A stretch of 64,000 bases of DNA from Adiantum capillus-veneris (taxonomy: Eukaryota; Streptophyta; Polypodiopsida; Polypodiales; Pteridaceae), in contig CM043947.1 in NCBI GenBank assembly GCA_014529385.2, positions 130,474,391 to 130,538,390 of the forward strand. The letters run 5' to 3'. The translations under genes and the position numbers were made by a program. The notes under the pieces were generated by a model. The model searched no databases, was not told the DNA's origin, and was given only the letters and a program-made list of their open reading frames with translations. The stretch's first letter is position 1. The number at the start of each line of letters is the position of its first letter. Of this stretch, positions 1-9,900 are shown one piece after another.

Positions 1-11
1 CATGGAAGAGG

Positions 12-815
12 TTGTCCAAGCTCAAAAAGTTCAAAGAGGGTGGAAAGAACATCTCTTTCCTTACCTACTACGATGGCACTTTTGGTGCTACAGACAAAGT
101 CTTGGCCTTTATCCAACAATTCGATGCGGTGTTTGGAGCGGAGGGCTTCACGGAGTTCTCTAAGCTACGTCATGTAGCCATGCATTTTCAAAAGTCCGCC
201 AGGCAATGGTGGTTTAGCCTACGGGCAAACGATGAATCTCCACGAACATGGAAAGCCTTAAGAGCTTCCATCATGAAGCAGTTTTTGGCTACTGATGCCA
301 AAGACAAAGTACTCACCGAATGGCGAAGCTTGAAGCTCTCTCCCTATGAATCTATTCTCAAATACATAGACAAGTTTTGGGACTTACATCTCAAAGCCAC
401 TGTCTTCAAAAAGATGGATTTTGGGAAGAAAAAACAACAATTTTGTGCGGATTTAACTGAGGATATGACGGAGTATGTTAACTCCCAAAGGCCATGCACC
501 ATATCTACGATCATACACCATACCATGGTGGCTTCATAAATCAATTTCCAACAAGGGGCTAAAAGAAATCCTAAGCCCACGAAAAACAAGGACCGTAATG
601 AGCCTAAGGGGAAGGACAATGTCCAAAAGTCTCCCAAAGGAAATATCAACAACAACAAAGCTAAGGAGAAGGGAGTTTATAAAGGCAAAAATAAACTCTC
701 TCCTGAAGAGCTAGAGTGTTATCAGAAAGATAACCGTTGTTTCAAGTGCAGGGAGCAAGGGCATGCCTATCGTGCTTGCCTCCACAAGAATACATGTAAT
801 GAGCCTCCTAGAGCT
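12..815 (+). pseudogene. gypsy-1 gag remnant with CCHC zinc knuckle
   Basis: Gag builds the virus-like particle and packages element RNA. The first 175 codons (12-539) hold a retrotransposon-gag fold with the typical ARQWW-type stretch followed by a WxxF helix region. The frame then breaks and coding continues in another frame. A CX2CX4HX4C knuckle, read as CFKCREQGHAYRAC, lies at 738-779 and is all present. After the knuckle the sequence runs into the protease region at about 819. The start of Gag is missing because the window opens inside it. The gene is broken by at least one frame change between about 500 and 720. Confidence 0.85.
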
Positions 816-818
816 ACC

Positions 819-1952
819 TTGGTTGAAATTCAAGAAGAGGATGCTCATCACAAAGGATATCCTCTATGCCATGCTTGGGGAAAGGTAAAAGAACATGATG
901 CTTTTATTCTCTTTAACCCTGGTTCTACTCACAATTTCATATCCACAGAGTTGGCCACCAAGCTAGGCATCCAAGCCTATGAGATGGGAGATGTCCTACC
1001 TGCCAATGGTGCTTTCAAGGGGCAAGAAGCCTCAGTCACTCCCTTAATTGGGAAATTGAGGTTCCATATTCAAATCTATGTGGACAAGGAGGATTTCTTT
1101 ATCTCTCCTGTCAAGCACGAGGATGTAATCCTAGGGGCACCATGGTTTGATCGCATGGCTGTCAATGTTAAATTCTCTGAAAGGCAAATCTACTTTAGGT
1201 TCAAGGAAAAAGATATGTACATAGATGCTAAGGAGTTGGATAGTACCATACCTCTTGTACATAAGCAAGCTTTCAATAAGTCAATAAAGAGCTCTATTTT
1301 TGTGTACATGATTTTTGCTAAAGATTCTCAAAATGAACCTAATGCTTTAGCAAAAGAAAATATAAACAATCAAAAGAAATTAGAGTTATCCAATTTCCTC
1401 AACGGGTTCCAAGATGTTTTTATTGACGATATCCCTTGTGAACTATGTCCCAAACGAGGCAATAATGACCATGCAATTGAACTTCTTCCAAGAAGTTCAC
1501 CACCTAATAAACCTCCTTATAGAGTTTCCCAAGCTCAACAAGAGGAGATTATGCGGCAAGTGCATGAGTTAATTGAGAAAGGCATGGTTAGGCCTAGCTC
1601 ATCTCCATTTTGTTCACCCGTGTTATTAGTACAAAAGAGAGACGACACATATCGTATCTGTGTCGACTATAGAGCACTAAGTAGGATCACTATCAATAAT
1701 AGGTTTCCTGTTCCACGGGTACAAGACCTATTTGATAAGCTACAAATAGGTCTTGTTCCATGGGTACAAGACCTATTTGATAAGCTACAAATAGTGCAAA
1801 AGAGAGACGACACATATCGTATCTGTGTCGACTATAGAGCACTAAGTAGGATCACTATCAATAATAGGTTTCCTGTTCCACGGGTACAAGACCTATTTGA
1901 TAAGCTACAAGGGTCGACCTACTTCAGTAAGATTGACCTAAAAAGTGGCTAG
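819..1952 (+). pseudogene. gypsy-1 protease and N-terminal reverse transcriptase
   Basis: A 377-codon open stretch carries the aspartic protease and the fingers part of reverse transcriptase. The protease site reads ILFNPGSTHNF, where active copies have a D-S-G or D-T-G triad, so the catalytic Asp appears to be lost. The RT begins near 1480 with the family hallmark NKPPYR, then MVRPSSSPFCSPVLLVQK and the YRICVDYRALS motif. The YRICVDYRALS block occurs twice because of an in-frame 165-bp duplication. The frame ends in TAG at 1950-1952, where the family has a Tyr codon after KSG. Confidence 0.9.
1631..1910 (+). repeat. 165-bp in-frame tandem duplication inside gypsy-1 RT
   Basis: The stretch 1631-1745 is repeated almost exactly at 1796-1910, an offset of 165 bp (55 codons), so the frame stays open across it. 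A third, partial copy of the 3' end sits between them at 1764-1790. The linker contains an ACCTATTTG...CAAATAGGT inverted repeat. This suggests slippage or template switching at a small hairpin, possibly during reverse transcription. Confidence 0.9.
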
Positions 1953-3128
1953 CATCATCAAATAAGGATAGTTGGTCAAGACATTGTAAAGATTGCATTT
2001 CGCACTACGTTTGGTGTGTACGAGTACATTGTCATGACTTTTGGCCTGACTAATGCACCAACACATTTAACCGCTTGATGGAGAAGTTATTCAAGCCTCA
2101 CCGAACCTTTATGGGAGTGTTCTTTGAAGATATAATCATCTAATTCACTAGACAAACACAAGCAACACCTCCAGGTAATATTTCAAGTTTTACGAGAGAA
2201 TAAACTTTATATTAATCAAAAGAAAAGTGATTTTTTCTTACAAAAGATTCAGTATTCAGGTCACATTATCTCTCAAGATGGCATCCAAATGGATCCATCA
2301 AAACTAGAGGTAATAAAAGGATGGCCTAATCCAAGGAATCTACATGAACTAAGAAGCTTTATAGGTATGTGTGCATACTATAAGCTCTTCATAGAAAATT
2401 TTTCACAAAGCATAGGACCATTACATGACTTAACAAAGAAAAACCTTAGGTATATATGGTCCACCAAGGAGAACAATGCTTTCGAAAAGCTTATCTCTCA
2501 ACCTGTGCCTACACTTCCGGATCTCTCAAATCCATTTGAGGTCTAACGCGATGCTTGTGGTTATTGCCTTGGAGCTGTTTTGATCCAAGAAGGACACTCC
2601 ATAGCCTATGAAAGTCAAAGGCTCAACCTTGTTGAGCACGCTCTATGCATATATGAGAAGGAACTCTTAGCAGTTCTACATGCTCTAGACTCGTGGAAGC
2701 ACTATTTATTGGGGACTGCTTTCATTTTGCGGACGGATGACCAAAGGCTTAAGTATTTCATGACACAGACCAAGCTCTCCGACAAACAAATGAGGTGGAA
2801 AAATTTCCTTTTGCAATTTCATTTTCATATTGCTCACATTGCTGGCAAGCATAATCAAGTAGTCGATGCACTCTCAAGTCGATCGAGAGTGAATGCGGTT
2901 TCCATAGCAACTCACAATGATCTATCTTCTATGATAGATGAGTACGCTATTGACCCTGATTTTAGAGATGTGATCTCATCCCTTGCACTAGGGAAGAAAG
3001 AAAAACCATTTACCCTACAAGATGGTTATCTTCTCTATGGCAAGAGACTATGTGTTACTAACTCACTATGTGAGAAAGTAATGTATGAATCTCATGCTCC
3101 TCCTTATGTGGGGCATAGAGGGATTTAG
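1953..3128 (+). pseudogene. gypsy-1 RT palm/thumb, RNase H and integrase zinc-finger remnant
   Basis: After the stop at 1950 the homology continues in shifting frames. The RT active-site region near 2120 reads FFEDIII, where FFDD or YVDD-type pairs are normal, so one catalytic Asp is changed. The segment 2289-2546 has the thumb motif RSFIGMCAYY. The segment 2580-3128 is RNase H, with AYESQRLN, YEKELLAVLHALDSWKHYL and LRTDDQRLKYF, followed by the GKHNQVVDALS linker. It ends in the integrase His motif HAPPYVGHRG, cut by a TAG. It needs several repairs to be functional. Confidence 0.88.
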
Positions 3129-4361
3129 TCTACCCTAAAAGGGATAGAAACATATTTCTATTGGCCTACCATGAAAGAAAACATACAAGAGTATGTTTCA
3201 AAATGTGTGGTATGCCAAAAGATGAAGTTTGATAGAGGGAAGCAACCTGGATTGCTTCAACCTTTGCCAATCCCTAATTCACCGTGGGAGAGCATATCCA
3301 TGGATTTTATCTTTGGATTGCCCAAGTCTATCCATGGGAATACAAGAATATGGACAACAATAGACAGGTTTAGAAAACAAGCACATTTCATACCTGTCAA
3401 AAACACTATCAAAGTCCATCAAATGGCAACCCTGTTTATATCACAAATCTTCAAGTACCATGGCTTGCCAATGTCCATAGTGTTGAATAGAGATCCTAGA
3501 ATGACCAGTAATTTTTGGAAGCGTCTCTTGAGAATTTAGGGACGAGGCTAAACTTCTCTTCGGACTATCACCCGCAAACGGATGGCCAAAGTGAAATAGC
3601 TAACCTAACAATGCTTGATCTACTAAAAGCCTATGTAACGGAAGTAGATCAAAGGTCTCAATGGGAAAAGTACTTACCATTGGTGGAGTATGCCTACAAT
3701 AACACTGTACATACCTCCATGGGAAAGGCACCTTTCGAAGTAATTGAGGGAAGATCCAAAAGTCCCTTGCTACTTAAGGTACATGGGAAGATCTTTGCTG
3801 CAAATGAGTATAGACGAAACCTACAAGGATCTTTCTAAAAGATTAAGGATGCTATCTCTATCTCACAAAAAAGGCAAAAGGCTACTGCTAATAAGCACAG
3901 AAGATCTCAAGCCTTTGTCTTGCTTAAGTTTCTCAAGGCTCAATTAAGGCACATGATGGGAAAAAATCCTATGGGACAAGTAGTATGCTAAGCTAGCGAA
4001 AAGGTACTATGGTCCCTTCCAGATCCTCAGGCATATCAATGAGATGGCCTATCAACTCAAGTTGCCCGACCATTGGGTCATACACAATGCTTTTCATGGG
4101 AGCCTCTTGAAGCCTTACAAAGGTGAGCCACCCCATGAAGCAACCATTGAAGACCCATCAGAGATCGAGGACCAAGAAGAGGTGTTGCAGCCCGAGTCCA
4201 TTCTCCGACATGAAGACAAGGTATTGAGAGGCGGTAAGATTATCCAACAATATCGTATTAAGTTTAAGAACTATCCTTTTGAAGATACTAGATGGATGCA
4301 AGGCATACAATTAAAGGATAATCTAAACTTTGTCAATGCTTACAATGCTTCCCTAGAGTAA
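3129..4361 (+). pseudogene. gypsy-1 integrase core and chromodomain-like tail
   Basis: Integrase would insert the cDNA into the host genome. The CVVCQK half of the HHCC finger is at about 3208-3225. The core starts at SISMDFIFGLPKSIHG (about 3294) and continues with the FIPVK stretch. A frameshift near 3520 leads to the segment with the YHPQTDGQSE motif and the PLVEYAYNN motif. The final frame (4044-4361) has the KLPDHWVIHNAFHGSLLKPY border and then a chromodomain-like end reading YRIKFKNYPFEDTRW. That tail is typical of chromoviruses, which target silent chromatin. The frame is interrupted several times. Confidence 0.87.
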
Positions 4362-4691
4362 GCAAATGTAAAAACGCTTTAAATGAACAATGTTTTTGGA
4401 CTCTCTTTTTCTTTATTGTGCACAAATGTTAAGAAGTATGCATGCTTAGGATCAAGTTTGCGAAGACGATGTCTCCCAACACCAAGTAGACCTTGTCACT
4501 CTAATATGGAAGATTGATAGGACTAATGCCCAGACATGCTTGTGGAAACTTAGGCTCTCAAGCGCCAAATGGATTAGTTATCCATTCTGGAACGGTGTCG
4601 TATGGTAAAATAGGGATCCCCTACCCGCTAGAAAAAGGACTAATGACTAGACTTTATTGTCTCTACTTCATAGTCGAGGACGACTATGATT

Positions 4692-4706
4692 TCAAGAGAG
4701 AGGTAA
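4692..4706 (+). other. polypurine tract before gypsy-1 3' LTR
   Basis: A purine-rich run (TCAAGAGAGAGGTAA) directly precedes the LTR start TGTCATAATAAC. In this element class the tract primes plus-strand DNA synthesis, so it fixes the LTR boundary. Confidence 0.65.
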
Positions 4707-6293
4707 TGTCATAATAACTAATATCACTCCTAAATGATTTTCTCATGTTAAATTGATCATTTAATATGGGAAAGTACCAAGGGAGAAAAAGCTATAATAT
4801 TGGTAAGGCTAGCAGACTGGTCATAGTAGGGATCCAAAGGAGGGAAAATAGGGATCTGAAGAGGGACCATCTGCAAAAGAGCAATGTGCATGAATGGTGC
4901 TATAAATACCCTAAGGTTCAACCCATTAAGACTTCCAAAAGGTAAGGTTTCAAAATTTCAATTAAAAATCCCATTGGCAAATGTAAAGAAATTTGGATGC
5001 TTGTGGGAAGACTCAAAAGTCTTCCCACATCCCTATCAAGGAGGGGGCGAGCCCTAAAGGTAGGGGAAGAGAGAGAAGAAGTGAGAGAAACACACACACA
5101 CACACACACACACACTCACTCTCCGAAGCTCCCTCTTCACACAAAGGGCATAGTGGACACATGTCAGGCTCCTAGGTCAGCTGCCCCCAAAACCTCATTC
5201 AAATCCTATTGGATGGCCATAGAGGTGGAACAATGAGAATCAGGCTAGAGTAAATTTAGTCTAATTAATTTAAAAACACTTGATAAAAGAACCAATGAAA
5301 ATCAAGCTCCCTAGAAGACTATTGGACAATCTACCGAAGGGGTCCAATGAGTTTCAACAACCCAATGGCTTGTTACTAAGAGGTCCAATGAGAGTTTAAT
5401 TGAATTATTTAATTACCTAAAGCTCTCACTAAGGGGAAAGAGGGACACTTGTCACAAGGCTCTCCATTTGAACTCTAATTTTATTGGCTAAGCTTGGCAT
5501 GAGCCAATGAGGGGCCAGCAAGAGGAAATAGCAAGAGGGGTCAACCAAGAGAGAGAGAGGGGGCTGATATTGCAAAGGCATTATGGCACACACACTGACA
5601 CAAACTCATGTGTGAAGTAAAAAAGGCTATCGCCTTCTCAAGATTTAATGGAAATCTCATCATCTACTCCAAGCTTGTGACAAGGGAGGCCTACACCAAC
5701 AACTTTTGGCTTTGTGATGCAAATCCAACCAAGAGCCAAGCTCCAATGCATGCTCATCTCCTCTACCATGCTAATTACTAAGCTAGTAAGAGTGATTATG
5801 TGAGGAGAAATACTTCTTTCTCGTAAGAATACTTCTTCTTCCTCTAGATCTACTCTCATTCCCTGCTAGCTCTCACCATCTTTGAAGGTGTGTGAGGTCT
5901 TGGGTCTGAGATCGTGAGGCAATTGATGTTGTGTTTTTCAAGTGTAAGCTTGGTGCTTGAAGCTTCCATCTTCATTGCACCAGCAAGTTATTGAGGGAAC
6001 ACAAAGTATTGTATTGTAAAATGTCTCCCTTGATGGGGGAAACCTATATTACAAAGCCTTTTGGAGGGGGGACCCCGGCTCCAAGTACATCCGGTCCTCA
6101 ACTGTTGTCAATAGCTTAATTTCTCTGTCTTTTTGAAGGATTGTTCATGCCTATCTAATGAGGTGTTATGCTTTTGTTGCTCTCTCCAACCAAGCACTCT
6201 TGCTATGCTCATTAGGAATCTATTCTTAATGAAATGTCACTATGTCTATGTTATTTTCCGCTACACATAAGTTACTAGACCATTAAATGTTCA
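4707..6293 (+). repeat. gypsy-1 3' LTR (about 1.59 kb)
   Basis: It begins TGTCATAATAAC after the purine tract and ends ...AAATGTTCA, giving TG...CA termini. A diverged copy in reverse orientation lies at 35883-37486, and the two align from end to end. It holds an (AC)n tract near 5091-5115, GA-rich stretches, and no coding sequence. Immediately right of it is the minus-strand copia integrase that it interrupts. I read a TATA-like CTATAAATACC at about 4901, consistent with an LTR promoter. Confidence 0.82.
5091..5115. repeat. (AC)n microsatellite in gypsy-1 LTR
   Basis: About twelve AC dinucleotides in a row lie within the LTR. The reverse-orientation LTR copy has a TG tract near 37080 at the matching place. 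Confidence 0.9.
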
Positions 6294-6432
6294 TCATGAA
6301 GAAAGAAAAGGTCTCATCTTTAGACTTCATGGCGTAGACCCAAACATGCCATGCATCATCAATGAATGTATTATAAAAGAACGCACCACTGAGGGATTTA
6401 GAAGGCATAGGCCCACATAAATCACTGTGCAC
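6294..6432 (-). pseudogene. older host copia: integrase core fragment (right piece)
   Basis: Read on the minus strand, the sequence from 6432 gives HSDLCGPM, SLSGAFFYNTFIDDA and WVYAMKSKDETFSFF, the start of a Ty1/copia integrase core. It is cut on one side by copia-A's LTR at 6433 and on the other by gypsy-1's LTR end at 6293. The matching upstream part of the same gene, ending in KPLELVH, lies on the plus strand at 21420-21952. TGCAC at 6428-6432 is the reverse complement of GTGCA at 21948-21952. Confidence 0.85.
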
Positions 6433-6652
6433 TGTTGGAATTAGGGTTGCAGAGAAACGCACACAGCTTGGAGAAGACAAAGGAAGCTCAAGGCACACAA
6501 TAGAGAGTGTGTTACTTATGGAAAGATAGATAGCCCTAGAGTGATGGACATATATACTATGCATGGGGGAAAAAACCTCCTAAAGAGGGAAAAAAAGGCC
6601 CTGGCGGTCCTAGTGTTTTCACACACATCACTACCACATGTATATGGTAACA
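6433..6652 (-). repeat. copia-A 3' LTR (220 bp)
   Basis: On the minus strand it starts TGTTACCATATACATG and ends AATTCCAACA. It matches the 227-bp LTR at 21953-22179 along its whole length, with small differences. It is preceded on the minus strand by a CAGGGGGGATT polypurine tract (6653-6663) and followed by the target duplication GTGCA. Confidence 0.92.
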
Positions 6653-6727
6653 AATCCCCCCTGAAGTGATGCAGTGAACGAGAGCTGCCACATGAGTAAA
6701 GGGAAGTGCCATGCCCTAAGGACATGA

Positions 6728-7432
6728 TCAATCCACAAAGGGGAGTAAGCCCAAAGTTCTGCGGAAAGCTTCGAGCTTCTCATGAGACAATTCCTTTGTG
6801 AAAAGATCTGCAAGGTTGTCCTGTGTTGGCACATAAGCCAAGCTGATCTCTCCTGTTGAGAGCCTCTCCCTGACATAGTGGTAATGCACCTCAATGAGCT
6901 TTGTGCGAGCATGAAAAACTGGGCTCCTCGCAACTGCCAATGCGCTTTGACTGTTAGTGTAGATAGTGTTGGCAGTGTCCTGTCCAACACCCAAATCAGT
7001 CATAAGGCTTCTGAGCCATACACACTCAACCGTAGCTGTGAAGACTGCCCTGTACTCAACCTCACAACTCGAAGTGGCCACAGTAGGTTGCTTCTTGCTC
7101 AACCATGATATACATGAACTGCCAAACATGAAACAAAAACCACTTGTGGACACTCGCGTGTCAAAACAACCAACCCAATCTGAGTCCAAAAAAGCATGTA
7201 GGTCTGGCGGCAATGATCCCCCCTTGGGATAAAACAAACCAAGATGTAAAGTGCCACTAAGGTAGCGGAAAATCCTCTTGGCAGCCTGCCAATGCTTAGA
7301 CCCTGGGCTATGCATAAATCTGCTGACCTGTGAGACTGCAAACTGAATATCCGGCCTCGTGCTGCATACATAAATGAGGCAGCCAACAGTAGTTTTGGTA
7401 AAGAGTGACATTAGCAGGATCGCCAGCATCAT
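6728..7432 (-). pseudogene. copia-A RNase H and C-terminal pol
   Basis: This open stretch of 234 codons carries the copia RNase H region. Visible motifs are the CSTRPDIQFAV entry block, the DSDWVGC motif, the SWLSKKQPTVATSSCEVEY block with the catalytic Glu, the HARTKLIEVHYH block and the end motif NLADLFTKEL. It is degraded but recognisable. It continues the pol fragments at 7433-9160 and stops just before the polypurine tract and LTR. Copia-type elements keep RNase H at the end of pol, as seen here. Confidence 0.9.
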
Positions 7433-8399
7433 GTAGACTCAACTTCAAACCTGTTTCCATGGGAGTGGCAATAGGTTTGCAATCCTCAAGTCCAAACTTA
7501 CATAGCAATGTCTCTCTGTAACTTTTCTGACACAAGGCAATATCACCATCACACTGCTTAAACTGTATACCCAAGTAATGATGCAATAGCCCCAAATCTT
7601 TCATCTTAAAAGTAGCATTCAAATCAGCCTTAAATTCAAAAATATGTCTCTCATTTGGTCCAGTGATCAGCAAATCATCAACATAAAGAACCACAATGAG
7701 AAGTACATTACCCTCACGCTTTACATACAATGTGCTTTCTGTTGGACTGTTACGAAATCCTCGTTTAACCAAATGAGTGTCAGATTTCTCATACCAAGCA
7801 CGAGGAGATTTTGCTTCAACCCATACAAAGCCTTCTTACATCTGCACACTTTGTCCTCTTGTCCTTTTATGTCAAAACTGCGAGGCTGCGTTACATAAAC
7901 TTCCTTAAATATGTCACCATTCAAGAAAGTAGTAACAATGTCTGATTGATGTACATCCCAACCAAAATGAGCTGCCAATGCACATAGAAAAATGCACAGT
8001 AGTCATACGACAAGTGGGAGAAAAAATCTCTTCATAATCTATGCCTTTTTGCTGTGCATAACCCTTTGCAACAAGTCAAGCCTTATGACAATCGATCTCA
8101 CCATCCGGCTTGCGTTTCAACTTGTAAACCCACTTTGTACCAATGGCCTTTTTGCCAGGAGGCAAATCACATAAAGTCCATGTGTCATTTTCTATAAGTG
8201 CATCATATTTTGATTGCATGGCAGCCATCCAATTTTTTGAATTCTGTGCTTCATCAAAAGGCAGAGGCTCCTCAACATCATGTAAGCTAGACACAACCAA
8301 AGCATAACAATCTGATGCATAAGATGCATCGCAAGAGCTTGAACGAGTACGACTAGACAAAGGTGCATCCAATTTACTATCACGCAAAGTGTGCACCAT
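7433..8399 (-). pseudogene. copia-A reverse transcriptase remnant
   Basis: Three frames on the minus strand make up the RT. The segment 8399-8076 holds WMAAMQSKYDALIENDTW and AIGTKWVYKLKRKPDG. The segment 7978-7721 holds QSDIVTTFLNGDIFKEVY, then KALYGLKQN. The segment 7772-7308 holds the active-site VVLYVDDLLITG, with both Asp of YVDD kept, then MKDLGLLHHYLGI. The frames are offset by small indels. Together with 6728-7432 this is the 3' half of the element whose 5' half is at 21953-24343. Confidence 0.9.
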
Positions 8400-9160
8400 C
8401 TATTTTGACATACCTCTAGCCTGCTCATTTTCAGCCCTTTCCTCATCAAGTATAGATCTGTAACATTTTCAGAAACCCCCATAGACTGTACATTTGCCTC
8501 ATTGGAATTTACATTCGTATTTCCACCACCGAAAAGAGGCAATAAAGTGTCATAAATGTCCTGTGAGCTTACATTACTGTCTCTAGTACATGACAGCAAG
8601 GGCTGAACAGAATCTTCCACAAACACTACATCCCGCGAAACCAAAATACGTTTTGTTTGCGGATGATACAACCTTCAACCTTTGCTTTCACCACTATAAC
8701 CAACAAAAATACATTTGACAGCCTTATCATCCAATTTTCTTCGCTGTGTTTGTGGCACCAAAGCATATGCCAAACATCCAAAAACACTCATGTGCTCAAT
8801 AGAAGGCTTTCTATCATGCCATGCTTCATATGCAATAATAGACTACAAAGCGTTTGTAGGACACTTGTCTAGTACATAAGTGGCACACATGATGGCCTCA
8901 AGCCAAAAAGAATGCGGAAAAGCTTGACATTTGACCATACATCGTGCCATCTCCGTAAGTGACCTGTTTTCCTCTCAGCAACACCATTTTCCTGAGGTGT
9001 ATAAGGCACTGTACATTGGTGTTTTATCCCACGACTAGCCAGTTATGCATTGAATTCATGAGACATATATTCCCCCCTCGATCGGAACGAAAGGTGCCCA
9101 TAGTACATATTGAGACTTTTTTAGCCATAGCCATAAATTGTTTGAAGCACATAAAAACAT
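8400..9160 (-). pseudogene. copia-A integrase 3' part and linker
   Basis: The minus-strand reading starts at about 9160 with FMCFKQFMAMAKK and continues to TFRSDRGGN, an integrase core block. Below it, degraded frames give the copia C-terminal integrase and linker, including YHPQTKRILVSRDVVF near 8671. The first part of the same core is on the plus strand at 24200-24343 and stops at KVKSEV. The cut therefore falls inside one integrase gene. At 9161 the sequence switches to the inverted-repeat end. Confidence 0.85.
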
Positions 9161-9900
9161 TAGGAAAATATGAACCCTCTAGGGGCCCTTTGGGATTAAG
9201 GTTAATTAGAGGCCAGCCAATAGGAAGAGGGTGGTGGACACACTCTATACCTTCAAAAAAGTAGGGAGACAAGGTAGCCTTACACCTCTTTATGGCCTCT
9301 TATCTAGTGAAAAGGTAAGCGAGGTGGCTAGGGGGAAGGGGGGGGGGGGGGGGGGGGGGGGGGGACCATTTTGACCTTTTTCCCCCCACTTTTTGGTCCG
9401 AATTTAAAAATACACTAAAAAATTCAAATTTTCAAAAAATTTCAAAATTTCATAAAATTTCAAAATTTCATAAAATTTCAAAATTTCAAATTTTCCCTCT
9501 TTAAAAGGTCCCCAAACTTATTTCATGGTCAAAAAAGTATTTTTGACCTCCAAAAATAAAAAACGTGCACTAAAAAATACAAAAATTTGATTTTTTTCAA
9601 AAAAGTTCAAAACATCATTTTCCACCCTCCAAAGTCTTTCCAAACCTATTATATAGCTAGAAAGTGATTTTCTCTCTCTACAAACTCTTTTCTAAGATCT
9701 CCATTGCTGCAACAACCACATGCACCCCCTATAGTGCAACACTATCTTTTTGCTAGCTTTCTTCCACCTCCATTGTAGCACCAAGCAAGCTCCTCTTCCT
9801 TCTCTCACCTCCATTACACCATGAAACAAGATTCTACTCCTTCTAATTTTATTATTCACCCACACTACATGGAAACCTCTACTCCCGAAGATGGAAAAAA
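9161..9900 (+). repeat. inverted-repeat end, left copy (IR-L), family X
   Basis: From 9161 the sequence is closely matched, in reverse complement, by 30918 back to about 30180. Shared blocks include AATATGAACC, AGGGGCCCTTTGGGATTAAG, TTAGAGGCCAGCCAAT and GAGGGTGGTGGACACACTCT, then an AT-rich stretch of AAATTTCAAAATTT repeats and CTCCATTGCTGC. I judge identity at roughly 85-90% over the first 150 bases by eye. There is no coding sequence. It is taken as one terminal inverted repeat of a non-LTR element family and as one breakpoint of the inversion. Confidence 0.75.
9339..9363. repeat. poly-G tract, about 25 bases
   Basis: This is an uninterrupted run of G within IR-L. The IR-R copy has a G/C run at the same position (30741-30762, read on the plus strand as C-rich), so the tract belongs to the family. 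Its length may be a sequencing artefact. Confidence 0.85.

Larger units (their letters stand above)
1..6293 (+). mobile_element. Ty3/gypsy retrotransposon gypsy-1, 5' end outside window
   Basis: This is the 3' portion of a Ty3/gypsy (chromovirus-type) LTR retrotransposon. The order gag, zinc knuckle, protease, reverse transcriptase, RNase H, integrase and chromodomain-like tail is readable in the plus direction, followed by a purine-rich tract and a 1.6-kb LTR. Stops and frameshifts split the polyprotein into many pieces, so it cannot act on its own. Its right end lies inside the integrase of an older copia element that reads on the minus strand (6294-6432). The 5' LTR and primer-binding site lie outside the window. 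The family assignment is secure; the chromovirus label rests on the tail described at 4044-4361. Confidence 0.9.

Noticed and set aside
5638-5859. Minus-strand open frame in gypsy-1's LTR
   Set aside because: It lies wholly within the LTR. The other LTR copy at 35883-37486 does not keep it open.
9339-9363. G-quadruplex-forming regulatory element
   Set aside because: A pure homopolymer run of this length in a transposon end is more simply a low-complexity or sequencing artefact, and nothing nearby needs regulation.
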